This document shows positions 57,401 to 64,000 of a DNA stretch of 64,000 nucleotides, one piece after another. This stretch comes from Halobacteriales archaeon QS_8_69_26 (GTDB lineage: Archaea; Halobacteriota; Halobacteria; Halobacteriales; SW-7-71-33). The stretch lies in the NCBI GenBank assembly GCA_003023195.1, contig PXRX01000028.1, positions 19,520 to 83,519 on the forward strand, in the 5' to 3' direction. The notes beneath the pieces were generated by a model. That model was not told where the DNA came from, did no database searches, and saw only the letters and a list, made by a program, of their open reading frames with translations. Positions within the stretch are counted from its first letter, which is position 1, and each line of letters opens with the position of its first letter. Both the position numbers and the translations under genes were made by a program.

Positions 57401-59650
57401 CTCGACGGCGTCCCAGTCGCCGTTCGCGACGGATTCCCGCAACTCCTCGAACCGATCCAGTCGTTCCTCGAAGGCACCGAGAACCGACTGCAGGCTGTCC
57501 CGACCCGGATTCCTGTCCCCAGCCTCGTAGTGACGGTACGTCCCTCCCGGGATCCCACACTCCTCCAGGGAGAGGCCGAGCCTCGCCCGGATCCGTCCGA
57601 GTTCGTTACCCAGATCCGGAACGACATCGGTATTCGTGTTCGTCCCGTCGTCGGTGAACTCGTTCGCGGCCTCCGTCTTCCGGTCGGTAACGAACCCGAC
57701 AGCGTCGACGTACTCCACGAACGCGTTCCCGCTGATCCGGAGGCGGTAGCTACCGTTCTCTCGTTCCCGGATCCGACAGGTGATCCCCAGCGAGAGCAAC
57801 AGGCTCCGGACGTCCTCCAGCAGTTGGCGACTCATCGAAGCGACCGAAATTTCGCGCTCTGTCGCCGAAACGTGTCCGTCGCTGTCGACGTACGCCCGGA
57901 GGAACTCCGCTTTGATTTCGGGGCTCGCACGCATCATCGCCTCGGGCACCCGCTGGTCCTCGGAAGTTCCAAGCAGGGCGGGTTCGAGGGATTCGAGGAA
58001 CGTCACGAACTCCACGGACGAACAGTAGACCTCACGGGCCGTCTTCCCCTCGTGGGGGGCTCGTTCCGTCGTGTTCAGTCCGAGACGGTCGAACGCGTCG
58101 GCGATGTCGTCGAGTATTTCGCGGTCTTCGTTGGTGATCCACACCATCCCCGTGTTGTCCGACCGGTGCTGGACGTAGCCCTCCGCGACCACGTACCCCA
58201 ACAGGCGGGCGAGCGACGGCGTCCACTTCCCGGGGAGATCCAGTCGAACCGCGTCGTTCGCCCGTGATTCCCGGTACTCGACGTCGAGGTCGTCCACTCC
58301 CTCCGAGGGGACTTCGCGTGGGGCCGCAACGAAGTCTCCCTCCCCGAGTTCGTCGGCCTGGACCGCTTCGAACCCTCCACCAGACTGGACGAACAGCGGG
58401 TGGGAGGGAGTCACCTCCAGTTCCTTCCCGGTCGCGGTCCGGATCCGGTACATCCGGTCGGGAGCCTCGCGTTTCCAGACCTTCGTGGCTCGCCGCTCCA
58501 CCATCGATCCGTCGGACGCCATCGACGGGACCGGAAAGTCGACGGCCTCGTACACGCCGTCGTCGACGGGTACGGGGTCCACCAGGTGGTCCTCGACCAC
58601 GTCCCGGATCGGGCGCGTCACGCCGTTTGCGAGCGTCACGGACGTCTCGCCGCGGACGCACTTCCCCGTACCGGGGTCCCCGATGAGGAGGATGTGGAGG
58701 TCACCCCGGATCCGCGACCCGTCGGGGAGTTCCTTGGTGACGCCGGAGAACAACTGGAGGGCCATCGCGAGTTTCTCCTCCTCGTACCCGTAGATGGAGG
58801 GTGCGATGGAGTCGACCACCCGGTCGTAGAGGTCCTCGGCCATCGAGAGTTCGACGATCTCCTGCTTGTCGGCCTCGGTGATCTCCATGTCCTCGAACTC
58901 CTCCTCGTCGATCTCGACCGTGACTCCGTCCATGTACATCTCGAAGACGGGGGACTGGTCGGCGCCGCCGGACTGGTCGAGTCGGAGGATCCCGGTGACG
59001 GTGACGTGGTCGCCGGGGGCGACCTCGCCGGTGAGGTCGTCTTCGATTCGGACGTCGATCGACCGGGGGGTCTCCCCGCCCCGGAGGCCCTCGGGGGACT
59101 CCTGGACGCGGAGTTGCTGGGAGTCGACGAACTCGGACTGGTCGACGTTCAACTGGAACGGGCCCTGGCGTTCACAGCCCTGGCACTCGTGGGGTTCCTC
59201 GTACTCGGTGCTGGACTGCTCGATGGGGGTCAGCGAGCCACACCGCTGGCACTCGAAGGCGGCGTGCTGGAGCTTCGGGCGCACGTCGGTCGCCTTCCGG
59301 ACGAGCCCCTGGACGGCGACCAGTCGCCCGACGTGGCGCGAGCGCAGGTCGCGGATCTCGGTGGTCTCGGGGAGGTTGCGCACCCGGACGTGGGCACCCC
59401 CGAGCTTCACGTCCACGGGCAGGTCGTAGAGGCGAAGCGCCTCCTCGGCGTGCTGGCGGAGCTGTCCCGGCTGGGCGAGGTAGTCGTCGGCCAGGTCGGC
59501 GTCGAACCGGTAGAGGTCGTTCCAGTCGACGTACAGCGACCGCTGGTCCGTCGGGAAACCGCGGGCGAGCTCGCCGATCTCGTCCCTGTAGTAGTCCCGG
59601 TAGAACTGCTCGAACTTCTCGACGAGTTCGGTGTTCGCCGCTTGGGCCAT
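54401..59650 (-). CDS. mcm: MCM replicative helicase with two inteins (697-aa extein, 1749-aa precursor)
   Basis: N-terminal OB/zinc region; Walker A LLIGDPGTGK|S interrupted by intein 1; AAIDEIDKM Walker B; HEALEQQ|SISISKAGINATL interrupted by intein 2; ISRFDLIF; C-terminal WH. Confidence 0.97.
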   Translation of the reverse strand: MAQAANTELVEKFEQFYRDYYRDEIGELARGFPTDQRSLYVDWNDLYRFDADLADDYLAQPGQLRQHAEEALRLYDLPVDVKLGGAHVRVRNLPETTEIRDLRSRHVGRLVAVQGLVRKATDVRPKLQHAAFECQRCGSLTPIEQSSTEYEEPHECQGCERQGPFQLNVDQSEFVDSQQLRVQESPEGLRGGETPRSIDVRIEDDLTGEVAPGDHVTVTGILRLDQSGGADQSPVFEMYMDGVTVEIDEEEFEDMEITEADKQEIVELSMAEDLYDRVVDSIAPSIYGYEEEKLAMALQLFSGVTKELPDGSRIRGDLHILLIGDPGTGKCVRGETSVTLANGVTRPIRDVVEDHLVDPVPVDDGVYEAVDFPVPSMASDGSMVERRATKVWKREAPDRMYRIRTATGKELEVTPSHPLFVQSGGGFEAVQADELGEGDFVAAPREVPSEGVDDLDVEYRESRANDAVRLDLPGKWTPSLARLLGYVVAEGYVQHRSDNTGMVWITNEDREILDDIADAFDRLGLNTTERAPHEGKTAREVYCSSVEFVTFLESLEPALLGTSEDQRVPEAMMRASPEIKAEFLRAYVDSDGHVSATEREISVASMSRQLLEDVRSLLLSLGITCRIRERENGSYRLRISGNAFVEYVDAVGFVTDRKTEAANEFTDDGTNTNTDVVPDLGNELGRIRARLGLSLEECGIPGGTYRHYEAGDRNPGRDSLQSVLGAFEERLDRFEELRESVANGDWDAVETARRKLDLSQRELARALGLSQTAISHYGRGETVPDGGTVVAARKTIPDHIDDALEAREEVEALRQSAEAEIGWERIEAVEAVDPDYEWVYDLEVEGTHNYLTNAVVSHNSQLLQYIRQISPRSVYTSGKGSSAAGLTAAAVRDDFGEGQQWSLEAGALVLADRGIAAIDEIDKMTSDDRSAMHEALEQQSYHPETEVLLADGRREEIGDFVDERMTDRREAVVDGVDCEILPVDDVRVHSVDFETNETTKLPVDRVSRHEAPEEFVRVTFSNGRDVLVTPEHPMFVDDDGEVGTVDARDVEEGTFVPAPRQLPNSAAPVELDDEPHRGKEKDVDLPGELTGDLAELLGFLVAEGHSYAGSAHEIGFSNRDERLLARMDRLMTEVFGMESTDTTNAAGTVTKRWISTKLYRWFEENVPEVMHTARDKRIPARVLGASEEHVRRFLVGAFAGDGGVESEATSFSTASEGLAHDYADALSKVGVASRIHHDSAEDSWKVYVMGDSTERFVDRVVESADERYETARAFVERSNDTPRHHDVLPTSAAREIRELRTLLGLRLTGEFRPALDEGYGVQVGTVRSHVRRLRDRIRAVRTALADAGTLAEVRSAAGWSGRELADRLDGETTSAVHYAEDGGYDREQRREMAAKARTAVETALSTAEERIDALEERLTLRYYRVTDVERVPNEGEYATEWVYDVTVEPTNTFVSQGVALHNSISISKAGINATLKSRCALLAAANPKYGRFDQFESIGEQIDLEPALISRFDLIFTVTDQPDEEKDRRLADHILTTNYAGELNTQHQEMTSPDVTREEVESIQEEVDPVIEPDLFRKYVAYAKQNCHPRMTDEARSTIEEFYTDLRAKGTDEDAPVPITARKLEAVIRLAEASARIRLSDEVTQEDADRVIDIVQSSLEKVGVDPESGEFDADFVETSTPKSQRDRIKNIKTLIEELADEYEDGAPKEVITDRAEEHGIDADQVDHEITKLKEKGEIYETQTDHYRVV
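55265..56833 (-). other. MCM intein 2 (523 aa) at HEALEQQ|SISISKAG
   Basis: Ser1 block SYHPETEVLLADGR; TPEHPMFVDDDG; LAGLIDADG-like LLGFLVAEGHS and FLVGAFAGDGGV; C-terminal YDVTVEPTNTFVSQGVALHN followed by +1 Ser. Confidence 0.95.
57074..58660 (-). other. MCM intein 1 (529 aa) at the Walker A site GDPGTGK|SQLL
   Basis: C1 block CVRGETSVTLANG; B block TPSHPLFVQ; LAGLIDADG-like LLGYVVAEGYV and FLRAYVDSDGHV; C-terminal YDLEVEGTHNYLTNAVVSHN followed by +1 Ser; HTH segments. Confidence 0.95.
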
Positions 59651-59739
59651 TCACACGTCTTTCGCGCCCCCTCGCCTTTCAACCTTCGCAAACCCCGGTG
59701 AAAGTGGTCCGGGGGACGGTCCGGACGCCCGCGGACCCG

Positions 59740-59961
59740 TCAGGTGACGCTGTACCCGATGGTGACCTCGGACGCGGACCGGACGTCGACCGCCAGGTTG
59801 ACGAACCCGCTTCCCTGGCGGTTCTCGAAGGCGTAGCCGGTATTCGTACCGTTTTCCAGTTCGACGTAGACGCGGTATTCCACTGGTTCGGCCGGGACGG
59901 GGAACACCTCCGGGAACTCCTCCCGGCTCCCCGCCGGCAGTTGCACCTCCCGCTGGAACAT
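59740..59961 (-). CDS. Small hypothetical protein
   Basis: 73 aa: MFQREVQLPAGSREEFPEVFPVPAEPVEYRVYVELENGTNTGYAFENRQGSGFVNLAVDVRSASEVTIGYSVT. Confidence 0.5.
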   Translation of the reverse strand: MFQREVQLPAGSREEFPEVFPVPAEPVEYRVYVELENGTNTGYAFENRQGSGFVNLAVDVRSASEVTIGYSVT

Positions 59962-60197
59962 CGGGGAGCTATCACCGGCCGACGTTTCCGGGGTAACTAC
60001 TGAAAACTACTGTAATCGTGCCCGTACGGCCCGGTCGTCCCCGGCGCTCCGCGCTCGCCCCCGCCGTGGTAGGTACCTCGCATATACGGCGGGACCGGCG
60101 ACACGTTCGCCGCGAGAATCGGTCGAGGCGTCCCGGGAGAACGCGCTCCACGCGACGGCTCCGGGTCGGGAGAAGGGTAGTGAACGGACGTCGCCGG

Positions 60198-60338
60198 TTA
60201 CAGGTCCCGGGACTTGCCGAGGCTCCGGAGTTCCCCGCCACAGCCGTCACAATCCCGGGTCCGGGGCGATTCGAACCTGGATCCACACTCAAGGCACTCG
60301 TGTACGTTCGCGTCCGCGATCGTGGCACTTGGTCGCAT
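60198..60338 (-). CDS. Small CPxCG-like zinc-ribbon protein
   Basis: 46 aa: MRPSATIADANVHECLECGSRFESPRTRDCDGCGGELRSLGKSRDL, two CxxC-type knuckles. Confidence 0.65.
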   Translation of the reverse strand: MRPSATIADANVHECLECGSRFESPRTRDCDGCGGELRSLGKSRDL

Positions 60339-60472
60339 ACCGTGGACGGGGCGACGGGGAGTAATAAACAGTTCCCTAATACACCTAGAGTGATATCTAT
60401 TCCGGGCCGTGGCTGGCCCGGTACCGGGACACGGGGCCTCCGGGAGCGCCGATCCGGGGTCGGCCGGCGTGG

Positions 60473-62254
60473 TCAGTCGTCCTCGACCTCGACCTCGTGG
60501 ACGGCGACGTGGAGGAAGGTCAGTCGAGGGATCGCGACGTTGGTGGTCACCGGTTCGGTCCGGCGCAGGTCGCGGTCGTAGTGGACCCTGGTGTCCTGGG
60601 TTATCTTGTCGACGTCGCCGACGATCGCGCCGTAGACGGCGGCGTACTGCTTGACGTTGATAGAGACGCCGGGGTCGGTCGGGGTGCCGGGCCCGTAGAG
60701 GACGCCGGTGAAGGTGCTCCCCTGGCCGAGTTTGGCGTCGCCGCTGGAGTCGAGGTAGACCCAGCTCTGCGGGGCTGCGTCGGTGCGGGTGCCCGAACTG
60801 TCCTCGACCAGCCACCTCGCGCCCTGGATGATCTGGAACTCGGGGTTGCCCCCCGCCGAGACGCCGTTGACGAACACGTTCGCGCGCTCCGGCCCCTGGA
60901 CCCGGACCCGGGTCGTCGAGTTCTCTATCCTGACGGTCCCGTTGACCGCGAGATAGATCTGGCCGCCAGTCGTGTCGAGGATCAGTTCCTCGCCGCTGCT
61001 GAGGTGGAGTTCGTCGAGGTAGTACCGCCCGGCCTCCAGTTCGCAGGGGTTGCACCCGGTCAGCTTGTTCCCCGGCGTGATGTCCGACTCCGACGGGTTG
61101 TCGTTGTCGTCGCGGATCGTTCCCACGTTGAGGTCGATGTAGCCGTCGACCGGGGTCCGCCGCTCGATGGAGGCGTTGTCCGCCACCCAGCCGTCGACGT
61201 GGGGTGGACCCTCCTTTGGCTTGTCCTGTTTGTAGGTCATCGACGTCGCGTTCGAGAGGTTACCCGTGACCTCCGCCGACCCCTGGAACGTGATGTCCCC
61301 GCCGGCCTCCAGGTCGCCCTCGATTTTGGCGTCCTGCTTCATGACGAGGTCGCCGGCGACGGCCACCTGGCCGTCGTCGGACGACGACGAGACGTAAGGA
61401 CCGTCCGAGGAGTTGTAGCTGTCGACCGTCTGGTTGGACTGCTTCAGGTCGAGTTGGGAGTTGGCTGCCCCGGAGAACACCCCGGAGTCGACCGTGGGCG
61501 CAAGCGCCGGCACCACCAGTTCCATCGTCGCCGTGTTGTTCCCGTGGTCGACGGTGACCCCGCCTTCCGGGGTGAGTTGCCGGAAGTACTCCGCCCAGCC
61601 GACGTACCACTTGCTCTTGACCCGCAACGTGATCAGGTCGTTCTCGACGACGGTGACGTCGTTCAGCGGTGCGATCGTCCGGTTCTTCTCGACGCGGACC
61701 CCGCCGCCGTTGAGGCGGGTGTCCCCGCTGGTGGTGACGATGGGTACCGTCAGCGTCGGATCGTTGCCCGCCTCGTCGGCGTCGTAGGAGAACGCGGGCG
61801 CCGAGACCATGCGGGTGTTCTCGCCCTCTTCCATCCAGACGCCGCCCGCCTGGTAGGCGACCGTGGTCCCGTCGTCCCGCGTGTACCGGACCGCACCGAT
61901 CGACTGGTCGGCGAGGGTCTCGGTGTTCCCGGTGGTGTAGTTGGTCCGGTTGATCCAGATGCGGCCCGCGGTCTCCTCTCGGACGGCCGCGTCCGTCTCG
62001 TCGGGCAGGTCCATACGGACCGTCCGCTCGTCGGACTCGCTACGGGCCACCGAGTCGACGTCGCTGTCGAACTGGAGGAACACCTGCTTGACCCGTTCGG
62101 TCTCGGCCTGGTCCTTCGTCTCTCCGGCCGAGTCGCCGCTCACCAGCAGGATGCCGACGGCCGCGACCGCGACGATGCCAATGAGCAACACCACCGCCAG
62201 CACCGGCGTCACCGCGCGGGCGTCGTCCCGCCCGGCGGAACCGGACCCAGTCAC
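60473..62254 (-). CDS. Pilin-like N-terminus surface protein with bactofilin-like repeats
   Basis: GRDDARAVTPVLAVVLLIGIVAVAAVGILLV (type IV pilin-like), then GDLVMKQDAKIEGDLEAGGDITFQGSAEVTGNLS and a long secreted region. Confidence 0.8.
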   Translation of the reverse strand: MTGSGSAGRDDARAVTPVLAVVLLIGIVAVAAVGILLVSGDSAGETKDQAETERVKQVFLQFDSDVDSVARSESDERTVRMDLPDETDAAVREETAGRIWINRTNYTTGNTETLADQSIGAVRYTRDDGTTVAYQAGGVWMEEGENTRMVSAPAFSYDADEAGNDPTLTVPIVTTSGDTRLNGGGVRVEKNRTIAPLNDVTVVENDLITLRVKSKWYVGWAEYFRQLTPEGGVTVDHGNNTATMELVVPALAPTVDSGVFSGAANSQLDLKQSNQTVDSYNSSDGPYVSSSSDDGQVAVAGDLVMKQDAKIEGDLEAGGDITFQGSAEVTGNLSNATSMTYKQDKPKEGPPHVDGWVADNASIERRTPVDGYIDLNVGTIRDDNDNPSESDITPGNKLTGCNPCELEAGRYYLDELHLSSGEELILDTTGGQIYLAVNGTVRIENSTTRVRVQGPERANVFVNGVSAGGNPEFQIIQGARWLVEDSSGTRTDAAPQSWVYLDSSGDAKLGQGSTFTGVLYGPGTPTDPGVSINVKQYAAVYGAIVGDVDKITQDTRVHYDRDLRRTEPVTTNVAIPRLTFLHVAVHEVEVEDD

Positions 62255-62614
62255 GCGTCGGTCCTCCCGACCGGATCCGTCGCTGCCCGCCCCGCCTTGG
62301 GGTTCCCGCCCGATACGTCGCTCCCGTACCGCCGTCGCCGTTCCGGCGCCGTGGTCCCGCTACGACGCCCCCTTTGTCCCCTATCGATCATGTCTCCCGC
62401 CTCGGATTCAGCTCCCGATCGGCCGACAGCTATATATTTCACGTCCGCCCTCGGCCGTTAGCTATATCAAAGGGAACTGAATGTTAATAACATTATCAAA
62501 GATTTCCAAATATATTCAGTTGCGGATCAGACACGACCGGCGGATGTATTTTCGTCCCTGTCGCCGGAAATTACCGGGCGGGCTCGGTCCGGGTGGGCCG
62601 TCGACCGTTCCGGC

Positions 62615-63448
62615 CTACCGGCCCTCCCACTCCGGATCGCGGTCCTCCAGGAAGGCGTCGATGCCCTCGTTCTTGTCGTGGGTGTCGAACAGGGCGGCGA
62701 ACAGTTCGGCCTCGTACTCGATGCCGTCCGCCAGGTCCATCCTGCTGGCGGCCCGCACCGCCGTCTTCGCGTGCTCCAGGGCCAGCGGACTCTTCGCCGC
62801 CATGCGCCCGGCCAGTTCGTTCACCCGTTCGTCTACGTCCCCGGGCACCTCCTCGACCAGCCCGATCGACCGGGCCTCCTCGGCGTCGATCAGTTCCCCC
62901 GAGAGGATCAGCTTCATCGCCTGGCCCTCCCCCACGAGGCGGGGGAGCCGCTGGGTCGCGCCGCCGCCGGGGATGATCCCCAGGTTCGTCTCCGGCTGGC
63001 CCAGCCTGGCGTCCTCGCTGGCGATCCGGACGTCGCAGGCCTGGGCGAGTTCACAGCCACCGCCCAGGCAGAAGCCGTTGATCCGTGCGATCACCGGTAT
63101 CGGGAGGCCGTCCACTCGCTCGTGGATCCGCGGGCGCTTCGAGGCCCGGCGCATCTCGACCGACCCCCGCTCGCGCAACTCCGTGACGTCCGCGCCGGCG
63201 ACGAACGCGCCGGCCTCGTCGCTGCCCGTCAGCACGAGCACCCGGACCGCGTCGGGGTCGCCGTGGGCGGCCTCGACCGCGTCACAGACCTCCGTGATCC
63301 CCTCCCGGACCGCGGTGTTCAGGGCGTTCCTGGCGTCGGGGCGGTCGATCGTGACGGTGGCGACCCCCTCGCCCCGGTCGCCCACCTCGACGTCGATGAC
63401 GTCGGACTCGTCGCCGATCGCTTCCAGTTCGTCGGCGACGTCGCTCAT
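62615..63448 (-). CDS. Enoyl-CoA hydratase/isomerase family protein
   Basis: VATVTIDRPDARNALNTAV, VTGSDEAGAFVAGADVTEL, IARINGFCLGGGCELAQACDVRIASEDARLGQPETNLGIIPGGGATQRLPRLVG. Confidence 0.95.
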   Translation of the reverse strand: MSDVADELEAIGDESDVIDVEVGDRGEGVATVTIDRPDARNALNTAVREGITEVCDAVEAAHGDPDAVRVLVLTGSDEAGAFVAGADVTELRERGSVEMRRASKRPRIHERVDGLPIPVIARINGFCLGGGCELAQACDVRIASEDARLGQPETNLGIIPGGGATQRLPRLVGEGQAMKLILSGELIDAEEARSIGLVEEVPGDVDERVNELAGRMAAKSPLALEHAKTAVRAASRMDLADGIEYEAELFAALFDTHDKNEGIDAFLEDRDPEWEGR

Positions 63449-63760
63449 CGGGATCCCTCCTGTGTGGAGCGGTCAGCGGCAACGGGGCGGTCGACCGGCG
63501 GTCGGCGGTCGGGGACGGATCGGTTCTCCATGTCGGTGAGGCGTCGTCCTGGCCCCTAAGCGTTTCCCGGGCGATCAGTGAACTCATTGATAGGTCATTA
63601 ACTTCTAGCACGGCGCGTCGACGATCCCGGTGTCTTGGATTGCCCTACCCTTGCGCGTCGGGCTAATCCGCCCGCATCGGTGAGGGCAGTCAGAACTACA
63701 CGTAGTCCGAGAACCAGTCTGGAGGCCAGCGTTCAAGCGCATGAAAACTCTCGGTCTATG

Positions 63761-63851
63761 ATATGGTCGTGCTGTCAGTCGGAGGGCCGTGCTGTCAGTT
63801 CGCATAAGTACAATATGGTCGTGCTGTCAGTCGGAGGGCCGTGCTGTCAGT
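63761..63851. repeat. Two 39-bp direct repeats (period 52), each with two CGTGCTGTCAGT elements
   Basis: ATATGGTCGTGCTGTCAGTCGGAGGGCCGTGCTGTCAGT at 63761-63799 and 63813-63851. Confidence 0.95.
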
Positions 63852-64000
63852 CTGCTCGGTCAGTATTCCTCGACGTCGATGACCTTCTTCGTCTCCTCGT
63901 GACTCAGCTTTGCACGTTGGGTGGTTGACATACATTTCGGAGTAAGAGGCGGATGAGGTGGTCTATCACCGATTTCAAACGTCAGCAGTTCAGCGGATTG

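Noticed and set aside
60497-62461. 654-aa plus-strand ORF
   Set aside because: Antisense to the pilin-like protein, which has a clear signal segment and natural composition.
63605-63805. 66-aa minus-strand ORF as a transposase C-terminus
   Set aside because: No recognisable transposase or TnpB motif (no zinc ribbon, no catalytic D/E); kept only as part of the unexplained right-edge region.

Overview
High-GC haloarchaeal chromosomal window, inferred from acidic proteins, Tat lipoprotein signals, haloarchaeal-type MCM, EF-1A, CetZ and SAMP, and scarce CTAG. About 55 supportable protein genes and one tRNA-Arg(GCG) are mixed on both strands; most of the long ORFs antisense to them are high-GC artefacts. 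Recognisable genes include: a halolysin-type S8 protease (truncated by the left edge) with a BsuPI-like inhibitor and a decayed second protease; an AbrB/PIN toxin-antitoxin pair whose PIN frame is shifted; a PhoU-AbrB regulator; a multi-OB-fold RPA; a doublet histone overlapping a histone-deacetylase-family gene; an EF-1A paralogue; a Vms1/VLRF1-type release-factor homologue next to a SAMP2-type ubiquitin-like gene; aspartate kinase; aRF1; leucyl-tRNA synthetase; Hsp20; a split oligopeptide ABC transporter; DUF4129/DUF58; TrxB; ribose-1,5-bisphosphate isomerase; CetZ; a DgcN/DgcA-like pair; and an MCM helicase interrupted by two inteins. The most interesting observations are: (i) the VLRF1-like gene beside a SAMP2 homologue whose diglycine is not C-terminal but followed by a 17-residue tail, a possible archaeal ribosome-rescue/ubiquitin-like locus; (ii) a 139-bp duplication that starts inside the tRNA-Arg 3' half; (iii) a shared palindrome CAGTA-N4-TACTG in two intergenic regions; (iv) two MCM inteins carrying extra HTH-like segments; (v) several gene remnants and minisatellites. 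All calls are from reading the sequence; no database search was run.
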